64,000 nt of DNA from Macrosoma leucophasiata (lineage: Eukaryota > Arthropoda > Insecta > Lepidoptera > Hedylidae). Both the position numbers and the translations under genes were made by a program. The stretch covers positions 12,259,501-12,323,500 of the forward strand of contig JAWQUS010000008.1 in the NCBI GenBank assembly GCA_036365455.1. Direction: 5' to 3'. Each line of letters opens with the position of its first letter. The stretch's first letter is position 1. This document shows positions 34,241 to 44,700 of the stretch, one piece after another. The notes beneath the pieces were generated by a model. The model saw only the letters and a list, made by a program, of their open reading frames with translations. It was not told where the DNA came from and did not search any database.

Positions 34241-34340
34241 GAAATTCGTGGCAGAGCTCGAGTGATCTCGAGCTCGTTCAGCACCACTATATTATAATCA
34301 TATGTATATAATTTACCTGCAGCTAAGTGGTAGTGGTAAT

Positions 34341-35655
34341 ATACGGTGGTAGAGCTTCAGTGATAGAGCTCAAAGGTACAAATATCATGTTAGTAGGTAA
34401 TATGGGTAGGTATGTCCGATACCCCATAATGATGGGTGTCAATTTGGGCTGCTGATTTCGAAAATGGCATCCGTTTTCAGATCTAAGATGGCGGACAGAC
34501 TTTTTTAATATAATAAGTGTGTCAATTTGGAGGTTTCTTGGTGTTCTAATTACGGAAATGTCATAATTATTCAGATCCAAGATGGCGGACATTATTATTT
34601 TTCCAAATTTTGATGGGTGTCAATTTTGAGGTTTTTTGGGGTGCTGATTACGAAACTGGTATATATTTTCAGATACAAGATGGCGCTTTTTTTTTTCGAA
34701 ATATGATATGGGTGTTTCATTTGAGTTTTTTTGAGACGCTGATTACGAAAATGACATTTTTTTTGATATCCAAAATGTCGGACTTAATTCAAAATTGTGA
34801 TATGGGTGTCAATTTCGAGGTTTCTTGGGGTGTTGATTACGGAAATATCATCATTTGTCAGATGCAAGATGGCGGACATTACAATTTTTTCAAATTATTA
34901 TATGTGTGTCTATTTTGAGGTTTCTTGGGTTGTTGATTACGAAAATGGTATTTCTTTTCTATCCAGGATAGCGGACATAATTGTTTTTGATTTGGATACA
35001 TCTATACAGTCTAATAGTCAGTAATAGCACTATATATGGTCCAAGGGACCTCGTAAGTTACAGGTATTTGATTTAAAATAATAGTTAACAGCCATCTTAG
35101 ATTTGAAAAAGATTTTATTTTTATAATTAGCACCCCAAGAAACCTTGAAATTGATACCCATTTCATATTTTGAAAGAAAAAAATCTGTCCGCCATTTTGG
35201 GTGTCAAAACAGATGCCATTTTCGTATTCACCACCCAAAGAAACCTCGAAATTGAAAACCATAGCACATTTTGAAAAAAAAAGTCTGTCCGCCATCTTTG
35301 ATCTGAAAACAGATGTCATTTATGTAATCAGCATCTCAAGAAACCTTGAAATCGACACCCATATCATATTTATAAAAAATATCTATCCGCCATCTTGGAT
35401 TTCAAAAGTCTGCATCTCAGGTAACCGTGAAATAGAAATCCATATCATATTTTAGAAAAATAAGTGTGTCCGCCATCTTTGACTTGAAAGGTGATACCAT
35501 TTTCGTAATTATCGCCTAGAGCAACCCTAACATTGACACCTACATTGCTTACATAATATATTATCGTTAGGTACTTACCATTAAGTGAAATGTGAATTGG
35601 GAAATGCGGTGGTGCTCGTACGCCCTGGAGCTTCATCACTGAAGCTCTACCACAG
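34341..35655. repeat. Foldback block: head-to-head arrays of ~97-bp units
   Basis: Left array, + orientation: AAGATGGCGGAC or close variants at 34485, 34579, 34677, 34772, 34866 and 34965. Right array, inverted: GCCATCTT-type cores at 35091, 35191, 35291, 35389 and 35472. Each unit also has GGGTGTCAATTT, GAGGTTTCTTGG and GATTACGAAAATGG. The outer ends carry opposed family A pieces (GTGGTAGAGCTTCAGTGAT at 34350 and its complement near 35640). Confidence 0.88.
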
Positions 35656-36197
35656 TATGACCTACCCGGAACATGATAACGGTTTACATTGGAGAAAATC
35701 GATAACCACTTACTGGCAGGTCAAGTAGGTAACATGTAGGTGTTCATGGCTTCGAGCTCGTTCATTGGAGCTCTTTCACCGTACATTATCACCGAACGCA
35801 ATAGTGTTACAACTACTTACCGTTTTAAGTAAATAAAATAAATACAAAATGTTATCAAACCTAGGATGCACGGCACCTCGCTGTAGATTATCTTCCTTTG
35901 CCTAAAGAGGGGGAAGGTTGGGTGAGGCGGGGAAATCGGGCGGACGTCGAAGTGTCCATTCTGTACGTTACTTATTTTCTGTATAAGCGGTACATTTTAA
36001 ACAATGATTCTGTAATTCTGCTACGTATTTTTTTTTCTATATAGTGGAATCGCTATTACGCATTTTGCCAGTGTCAAGTAAAACGATATTTGGTATTCGT
36101 AATAAGCAGCGTAAAACCAGTAAAAGTCAGAGTCAGTCAGTCAGTCAGAGTTACAGTCAGTAATTCGAGTATAGCGATGGCTACCTTACCAGAACAT

Positions 36198-36400
36198 TTA
36201 CAATGAAGTTTTGTTGTGGTATAGTAGGATTGGTCCCAATACACTACCTTGTGGTACACCAAAAGAGAGTTTCGAGTCACGCTGAGTTCTGTTAGAAATA
36301 CAGAAAAATATCCAGCAAACCGTGCAGTCTTGCGTATTGTTGACATTGTTGACTTTACTGATGTATATATATAAATTTAGAAACACCATGAATTTCTAAA
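36198..36400 (-). pseudogene. LINE reverse-transcriptase fragment
   Basis: The minus strand encodes LSFGVPQGSVLGPILL, the RT motif before the YADD box, preceded by SNRTQRDSK. It is too short to classify and is broken on both sides. Confidence 0.75.
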
Positions 36401-36998
36401 TTTATGCGTTGATTGTTGGTGACATATTACCGACCCTGTTGCTTACATACTTTTCTTTCAAACAGTGTATACATATTTTTGCAGCTTTTGATGTTCCCTT
36501 ATTTATGATACTATTGATGATGTCTTTTTTTTAGACTTTGTGGTGTATACATATTTTTGCCCTTGACTGTACCTACTGGGGCACTGCGCCAGAACCTATA
36601 CTGTCTAATTTCTAACGGAACATAATTTTTTACAGTACAGCACTAGCATAGTGGCCGCAGTCCGCAGTGCTTTTTGGAACACAACCATAGTTATTATCTA
36701 TGGTGAGCTATGGTGAGAACATGGACTTATTAAACCTAACAGGACTGAGCACTCGCATCAAAAATCCGAGCCGAGTGAGATAGACAGAACCGAGACTGTT
36801 TGTCTCTTTTTATTAGGGTGTCCATTTTTTTGATAGGCAAAAATATTTATGATTATTTTATTAAATTTATTTTATATATATTATTTTATAGATTATTAAA
36901 GAGACTACAAATTGAAGTGTTTAACTGACGGCGATTATACTCGATTACGTAATCCAGATATGACCTAAACTGAAGTGCATCAGAATTTTATCGCTATA

Positions 36999-37155
36999 TT
37001 AGGCTGCGGCCTGGAATCTTGCGGGCAGCGGCGAGGTCCTATGCGCATAGGACCTAGCACATTTAAATGGACCCGTTCTGGAACACAGCGGCGCGCTCAA
37101 GTAAAATCTCGCCGCTCCCGCGCTGCTGCCCGCAAGATTTCAGGCCGCAGCCTAA
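36999..37155. mobile_element. GC-rich palindromic MITE
   Basis: TTAGGCTGCGGCCTG on the left and CAGGCCGCAGCCTAA on the right. The arms continue as ATCTTGCGGGCAGC / GCTGCCCGCAAGAT. An inner 22-bp palindrome is centred on GCGC at about 37044. Sharply GC-rich in AT-rich DNA. Confidence 0.85.
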
Positions 37156-37529
37156 AGCGCGGAAGGCGCGTCGCTTGCTCAGTCTCACTATTAAAGGCGG
37201 CGTGCCGGCATAGTCAGTGTGTACTGTGTCTACAGCGTCGAGACTGTGACACGCTACCTAAGAATGAATCAGAATGACAAAATGGTAAAGCCTTCTTCTT
37301 TACCCGTTATGATTTAACTGATTTAAAAAAGAAGCAGCAGTTTGTCTGCTTACGCTTCGGTACAGCATCGACTCTTGTAGAGGCTCTATATAAATATAAA
37401 TTCTTCGAAAAAAAGTACCTTGTGTTATCATATTTTTTTTTATGTGTAATAGTTCTTAGTTGTAAGGTTGCTTGCATACGCAGAAATTCTGGAGTCTCTA
37501 AATAATGAGAATCACAATTTTACTACTAA

Positions 37530-38681
37530 TTAATCAAAAAACCCATTAAACCCACGTTTAATGGGTTTTTTGGGCACGTATTGTCTTAAGGATGATCGCC
37601 CTTTAAATTTCACCATACACTCATCTATTGACTGTGTACTAGAATTAACTGCCTCTAGCTGGAACTCTTTATTTAGTTCCGTAATCATTGGTCTCAATTT
37701 GTACAATTTGTCATATTCTGGTGAGTCCCTCCTCGGATCATTCTCATTGTCATTGATGTGCAAATTTTCAGTGATTTTCTAAAATCTTTTAACTGTCATA
37801 ATTTTTGACATTTCGGGATTATTATAAAAAGGATCATTTGACCAGTAGAGTTCCATATCGGGCAATGGGTTTAGGCCCATCATAATAAATATCCCAAGGT
37901 ACGCCTTAATTTCTCTTGCTGATACTGGTTACTGTTTTGCTGACTTGCATATCTATTGGTTTGTTCAACTAGGATTTGAATCAAATATTCTGGAAAAAAT
38001 CTATTAAAACATAAATGGGGCGAGTTTTCTGATTATATGCAGATATAGTTGAATTGGATTAATGAATTCTGGAATATTATGTATTCCTTTTTCTATTTTC
38101 CACTCTCGTGGTTGTCTTGGCCTGGATACATTGCAAGCTCTTCTTTGCCTTGAATGATGTTCCGATACTTGATTTACTGTTTCAGTTACATTGTGGATAG
38201 AAGGTCCCGCACTTGTGTCATCTGTGTGAATGGGATAATCGTAACTGGTTTCATGGAATATCTCATCAAAACATTGCTCTATCTCGATTTCTCTATCATT
38301 GAGATTCACTATTTCTCTCCATTCTTCTTGTGTTGTATGTTCTATCATCTGCATTGGTGAAACCTCATTTAGTTGTTCCGATCTCTCGCTTACTCTACTA
38401 ATCGTGCTGTTTCCTTCCAAAACATCTCTCAGCGAACTTTCCGAATATAATCCTGTACATTAAATATTTTCTTCTAAAATACGAGAAGCACCTAAAATTT
38501 CCTCAAGACGACTTTCGATAATGGGATCTTCAATCACATTTAGGTTATCTGCTGGGCTGGTAACAGCGGCTGCCTGATAATAGGCATCATCGTCAGAGTC
38601 TATGTCAGATAAATCAGACAGGTTGTCCACGATGGCTTCCAACTCCGCCTCGCTATGAATTCTCTTATTTTTCCTATTCAT
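37530..38681 (-). pseudogene. piggyBac transposase, truncated and frameshifted
   Basis: Order on the minus strand: acidic N-terminus (DNLSDLSDIDSDDDAYY, 38681-38460); a mid part ending IRKLAPFMF (38420-38004); a decayed piece readable as PDMELYWSNDPFYNNPEMS (about 37900-37800); and KLYKLRPMITELN with SIDECMVKFKGRSSLRQY (37763-37530). The aspartate in SIDE is the first catalytic residue of DDE_Tnp_1_7. The protein stops at a small palindrome (37540-37570), so the later catalytic residues are absent. Confidence 0.9.
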
Positions 38682-39262
38682 GGTCTATAAAACCTGTAGG
38701 TAATTATACAAATTTTGAACATGTCATTAAAAAAACAGCCATAAACAGAAAATTTGATTAGAAGGAGTTGGGACTGACAAATGTATTTTTCATAAAGATA
38801 GTTACGTGTCTAAGTGCAGGCGCAATCGTGCAAAGGGAAATTATTTCCCACTTTGTAATTTGAACTTTTTACAGGTAAAAATCGCTAGAATCTATATGAA
38901 AACTATACGAAACACTTCTGGAATAATCTATTTATACGAAATATTTAACATATTCTACTTACAGAAATCTTTGTTGAACTATTTGAATATTTTTCTTCAA
39001 GGTCTCCGAAAAATAACCGTCGTCGCACGTCATGTCATTTTGACATTGACATAACATCCACAAGATGACTTTATTACCAAATGCATTGCCAGCTTAGAAA
39101 TTTTAAATTAACCGAGAAGCTGATAAGTATACTTGCGTTCATTTAAAGGTTAAACGTCATGTAAAATTAAATATTTTTCAAAAGAAGCCTTGGTGGGAAA
39201 TTATATCCTCTTGCCCTATTAAGGGTTAATACCTTTTTTGATAGTGCTCAGTCCTGTTAGGT

Positions 39263-40287
39263 ATAATAAGTCCATGGGTGAGTATAAGATCTAAGGTGAG
39301 CTTAGATTAAGAAGGTGAGTATGGTGACCACTGACCACAGACCAAGAAGCTTGAAGGTAAAAATGGAGTCCACACCATTGAGCTATATACATGGAGAAGC
39401 CTACCTACAGAATTGGCGTGATTATAAGTCTTAATAAAATCCACTCACTAAATTAGAGTTGAGTATAATTGTAATAATTATGATGTAGTAACAAAATGTA
39501 TCCTGGAATTTGCATGCCAATTAAATGGTAAAATATAAAAGGAAGCTATATTGTTCTTATGCACCTACTATATTTTTAGAAATAATAAAACCTAGAATAC
39601 CACAATAACTAGTTAAAAGATTTAATTCTCAAGAAAACAGCAAAAATATTATGAGCACCTGTTTGTTTGACAACAGATCTACCTACCACAAATCGAGCGC
39701 ATACAATGGCGACCACGGTCACGCGAAGGCATACGTATGACGTCACATCAAATCATGTCCTAAATCAATACTCTGCATGGATTTTGTGTCTCTATTTACA
39801 TAGGGAGCTACTGGTTAGTTAAAAAGAGTCAAAACTGTTTTTGTCAGACGTGTGTCGATTTTATCCATTATTGTATAACTACTGCTTCTATAGTAGAATG
39901 TGCCCTCTCCGTCTCCATGTGTATTAACTCAATGAGTGTGACTGAGTGACATTTATTATGCTCCGCTTTGCTCATTGGCATTGGATTTGGAAGTCGTTGA
40001 TTTTGTCCGAGGATTTTATTCTTTGTTTTTTTTTTATTTTACCATTTATTTAATCTAGACTAGATCCAATATATCATTAAAGAGTGAAGTGTATTTGACA
40101 GTGTTTGGTGTGGATCTTACGTACGGTAAACAATTAGGTCAGTGTCACAGAGTACATTGTATATTGGAGCTGTAGACTGATGTTGAGTGAGTCACTTGTC
40201 AAATTATCGAGAATTGTGTTATTAGACCAGTAAACAATGTTAGTGACGAATTAGCGATTCGTGTATCGTGCTTACCAGGAGATATCC
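39263..40287 (+). other. Upstream region and probable 5' UTR of RhoGAP15B
   Basis: No coding frame. The segment after about 40080 is a plausible 5' leader. It holds two short upstream ORFs, 40180-40233 (17 codons plus stop) and 40237-40254 (5 codons plus stop). An in-frame TAG at 40252 closes the main frame upstream of its ATG. No clear TATA element. Confidence 0.4.
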
Positions 40288-41780
40288 ATGGATACGCCCG
40301 TGCCTAAACCGCGGAGTGCACCTCTCCAACCAAACGATCCAAACAAAAGACCTGTGCCTCTCCCACGAACCAAAGTCCCGACAAACGGCGATAGGGTCAC
40401 AGCATCCGATATTCTACGTTCAATAAGCTCAGTTTCAAAACAGATTACGGAAGATGTTGCTTTGAAGGTCAGCACTTCGGCGAAATCGGCCAACGACAAA
40501 TTGGAAAAGTCATTATTAGATGGCTCCAAATTCGCTAGAGGCACGTTGGAAAAAACAATCACCACTTCCAGAGCAGTGCGGGATTCGGTGGCGAAATCAG
40601 TCATTGAGGGCACAAGAACAGCAGGCCTCAAACTGCGTAGATCAAAGAGGACTGAAAATGTTGAAGAAGAAGATCCACAAAGATGTGTGTCTATGCCTGT
40701 AGTTGATGTGAGTTTATTTGATAACATACAGTTTCACTCTCCACTCTTAGAACAAAAGAGATTCAAGAATGAAGATGCGCAACAAAATGTCTTGCCATGT
40801 GTACAACTGAATGCCACTCACTTTGATGATTTGTCACTTTTTTCAAACAACTCTGATTCGAACACTGACACAGTAAGCAATTTTTCTCATGATAGTAGAG
40901 AAAATGATGTAAACTTGAACATAGAAACTGAAAATACAACATATGATACACCAAGACCTTCTCGAACCAATAGTATTGTCAGCATTATGTCAGCACCTGA
41001 GATTCCAGAGAGAAAAAAGAAGAGGGACAGCAATATAGAAATCATGCGACAGAATTCTCTTTATGAGAACTGGACGCTGCCTCATCCTGGCCCTAAAAAC
41101 AATGAACATAATAACAGACCCAGTAAAAGTACTATTTTTGAATTTGATCCATTGAACAATTGTTCAACAGCCAAGAAATACGATGGACTGAGTAATGAAC
41201 TTCTGCTATTGGAATCCTTCTTGATTGGTGACACATATGGAACAATTGTTACTAATGATAATGAAGATAGTATTTATGATTTTGATGAAAGTGAATATTT
41301 CAATCCGCCTACACCTCCAGAGAGACATGATAGTCTTTTCCCGAATGAAACTCCCCCACAACCTACAACTTCATCAGTTACAGAAAAAGATAAGAATGCC
41401 AACTGGTATGTTAGTGGGGATACTGCAATAAAACCAGTTGAAGGTGAAACAAATAGAACAAATTCAATGATCCAAAAGTTTTCTCACATGCTCAAATTGG
41501 ATAATGTTTTGAACAAATCAAATAAACAAAATTTGCAAAAGGTAGAGTTCGTAGAAAGGCCACCAATTAATAAGATGCCAGTGCCTTATTACAGTGGTTT
41601 TTTGAACAAAACAGTGTCCGGAATGGTTGAAGACTTATTTAAAAATTCACAGTCTAGATATTGTGTTTTGTCTGATCAAAAGTTGATGTGTTACACAGAT
41701 CCTACAAATTCCATTCTAAAGGAAGCGTATACCTTGGATAATATTTATTCATTGCAGATTGTGTTACCTCTATCTTCAAG
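40288..41780 (+). CDS. RhoGAP15B: RhoGAP15B first coding exon
   Basis: ATG in ATATCCATGG, with an in-frame TAG 36 bases upstream. It is 1,493 bp, ending at donor GTAAGT in phase 2. It encodes [36 protein letters not shown], a lysine/arginine patch (LKLRRSKRT), tyrosine- and acid-rich repeats such as [18 protein letters not shown], and the start of PH1. CTTACCAG just upstream could instead be an acceptor for a non-coding first exon. Confidence 0.9.
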
Positions 41781-44700
41781 GTAAGTACAAAATTAAATAC
41801 ATATTTCATTTACTTTTAACCAGTCAAGTCACAAGAAAATATGGCAGTTGATTTTCAATTGGGTCTGGCCACCGGCACCTATAAACAAATCAAATCAAAT
41901 ATTTTATTGCATCAAATATTTACATTCCTTGAAGGGTTAATAACAAGTAAGTATGTCTTTAGATGTGCAGGTCTTAACTGAATATTTAAGTTCTTGAAGA
42001 TTGTGTGAATGTTAGTGTGTGTAAAAAATATATTGTCATATTTTTCTTGTGGTTTTAGCATAAAATATTACCTATATTAAAAATACCTAAAATCAATTCA
42101 GTTATTGATTCTGAACAAACTAGTTTCGGGATGTGCCTTTAATCCTGTTGCATGTTATATAGTTCTACTATTTAGAAGTCAAAAATAATAGGTACATTTA
42201 CTTAAATTCTGTAACTAGCATTAATACCATTTTGCCATTGAGCTACATTTATTAAGCTATATTTTATAATAATTAATAAAATTAAAAATAGAACAAAATT
42301 CTGAAAACTTCCTATAGTTTGAGTACAATTGTAAGTATATTAATAAAAAAAATAATTAGACAATATTAACTTTCAAGATCTTCATTTTGAACTCTTAGTA
42401 AATATTTTTTCTTTCTGCAGCACTACAAGCAATTCATATTGCTTTGAGCTGATGTTATCATCAAGTGGAGTACGTGGTAATCCTCGTAAGGTGCTTTTCA
42501 GTGCAACTAGTGCCTCAGAAAGACGAAATTGGGCTCAAGAGATTGCTGAACATCTCACTTCTGGTTTTCCTACCAAATATACTGCCGAATTTACCAGATG
42601 TGGCTGGTGTTATTTAAAGGTAAGTTTTATTATTTTTTTTTGTGCCTTGTTAGTTTATGGACATTAAACATATGAATAGTTAATTGCCTGAATTTCAAAA
42701 AAAGAAAATATTGCAAATTACATTGTGTGATATCAAACAACAGGTGTGAATATCTCAAACAGATTTTTTTAAATATTTTCAAAATAAATAATTTTGTAGC
42801 TATTTTTTTAAAAAATGTTATAAACATGAGCCAATAATTTTGAAAAAAATATACATAAAATATTGCTTTACAATGTAATAAAGGAAAACCTATGAGAAGT
42901 CTGTGATATTAACTTGACAACAAGTTGCGAAAAAAAATGAATGGAATCTGTGAATGTGAGTCCTTTGTTAGTAATCATTCTGAGGTGGGCACTGCTATCA
43001 GATGCTGTTGCTATTAAGTAAATAATATTCAAATTATGGCCACTCTGGGCTAATGGATGAGAATAAGTATGCCATCTACTATAATAAATAATGTGGGATT
43101 TAGAAAATATAAGTGGTGAATTATGTCTAGTGCAAGATTAATCAATTATTTAGTTAGGACATCACTTTTGAGGGGAGCAAGAATACCAGGGACAGTATAT
43201 TTAAGGATGACCACATTTTTTTAACATACTGCTATATGTAAGCTTCTTCTAATTTTATTAATCAATTTCTCCTTGATGAGCAAATAAATATATATAGCCC
43301 TGCATGAATAGCCCCTATGAATATACAAAATTAGTTTTGTAATTTGAATATGAAAAAAAGGATATGCCTCTATTAATATACTGAAAATGGGGCATATATC
43401 CCCTTTTTTTTGTTCTTTGAGAAAAAGTTGTTGTCAAGTCAATGGATAGGGGCGCACACTCAATCTTAGATTGCTTAGGGCATCAGGCTCTAAATGCTAA
43501 GTTCGAAATATATTCTTAGCTGTTGTAGATTTCTAGAATACATTTAACATACAGGACAGGTAGACACCGACTAACGGCAGTTGCATACAACTTGCATAAT
43601 TCGATCAACATCAATCACTGATTGAAGTAATAATATGAGTGTTGCTTGAATGAGTGATATCCTGAAGTGGGTTGCGTGTTAACTCTGTATCCTGTTATCA
43701 ATTCATCAAAATCGGGGTATGCCAGTGCTTATGATAGACGTGGTATATAGCTCGGAACGTGCTCTATGATGAGATGAGCGTATCTCAATCGACTATAGCT
43801 TGCGGTGATAATGACATATCAGCTATACATTATTGCAATCCAGTAATTAGTTTCGTAATATTTCAATATGATATTGTAGGTATTTCTTGTGTTGTTGACA
43901 TTGCGTGTAGTAACACAAATGTATGTTTAGACTGTGGTTTTAGTGTAAACTTTTAAGGATGTGGGCACCAAAATATTTTGTCGTCGTAAAGTACCTACCT
44001 ATTTCATACATCGGATGGATTGGGATAAAACCTCGCGATAAATGAATCAATAAAAATAGATTCTACTGTCATAACTCCAGAAAAGTCCGACTTCAAAAAG
44101 GAAGCGGTTATCATTATAACTGAAGTCTGTTAAAAGATCTAAAAACTTCAAAATTTCAAATAAGTAGGTATATTTTGTAAGATACAAGTCAACAGAACAA
44201 TAAGTTGACGATTAAGTACCTAATTGGTAAAATAAACTAATCGTTGTGGTTATCAGTTTAGTTAACGATAATAGTACCTAATCTTATTATTTAGTTAACT
44301 AGGTATAATAATAATAAACCCATCACTAAGTAGGTTAAATTTAGTTTTAACTTTTATAGTGCTTTGACTAATTACCTGTATCTATTTCGACACTATTAGG
44401 CCTAGGTTTCTTTCTACATATCTATAATAATATTATATTGTATAAACTAATTTTCCTATTGTGAGTTATCTAATCTCTCTCTTCTCGTTGTATTTCATGG
44501 TATAGGTATATAATATATTATTAGTTTCCCAAACACGCTGAGATTTCTGCAAAACAAAAGATATTTCCATTATTTACCGGCAAACAATGATGACCTGTTC
44601 CGAAGTCTAACTGTACCTACGCGTGTACAGAATCTAACAGTATCTAACAAAGAAAGGCAGGACGAGTACAAATAAGCGTGCATATAATTACATATTGATG

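Larger units (their letters stand above)
33430..36569 (+). mobile_element. Composite element bounded by Tc1-like inverted repeats
   Basis: Left end CAGTCAAGGGCAAAGATATG preceded by TA (33428-33429). Right end, read inward, CAGTCAAGGGCAAAAATATG followed by TA (36570-36571). The 26-bp ends differ at one base. Inside lie a mariner-type transposase remnant, a foldback satellite block, a family B copy and a LINE RT scrap, so the 3.1 kb is a nest of later insertions or a chimeric element. Confidence 0.8.
36734..39262 (-). mobile_element. Degenerate piggyBac transposon
   Basis: Ends: ACCTAACAGGACTGAGCAC at 36734 and its complement ending at 39262, 2,529 bp apart. This length suits a piggyBac element. 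The left target is TTAA (36730-36733); the right one has decayed to ATAA. The inverted match continues about 12 bp outside the ends. A GC-rich MITE is nested at 36999-37155. Confidence 0.82.

Noticed and set aside
34610..35455. Protein-like frames over the ~97-bp array (ISRFLGVLI repeats)
   Set aside because: Translation of a tandem satellite; frames change between units and no family is recognised.
34485..35480. CRISPR-like array because of regular spacing
   Set aside because: Units are diverged tandem repeats of an inverted element in an insect genome; there are no unique spacers and no cas genes.
40272..40727. 151-codon minus-strand frame opposite RhoGAP15B exon 1
   Set aside because: Antisense shadow of a long real exon; no motifs.
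40288..42619. ArfGAP zinc finger expected for a canonical ARAP protein
   Set aside because: No CxxC...CxxC pattern in the eight exons; the fly homologue also lacks it, so I call RhoGAP15B rather than ARAP.
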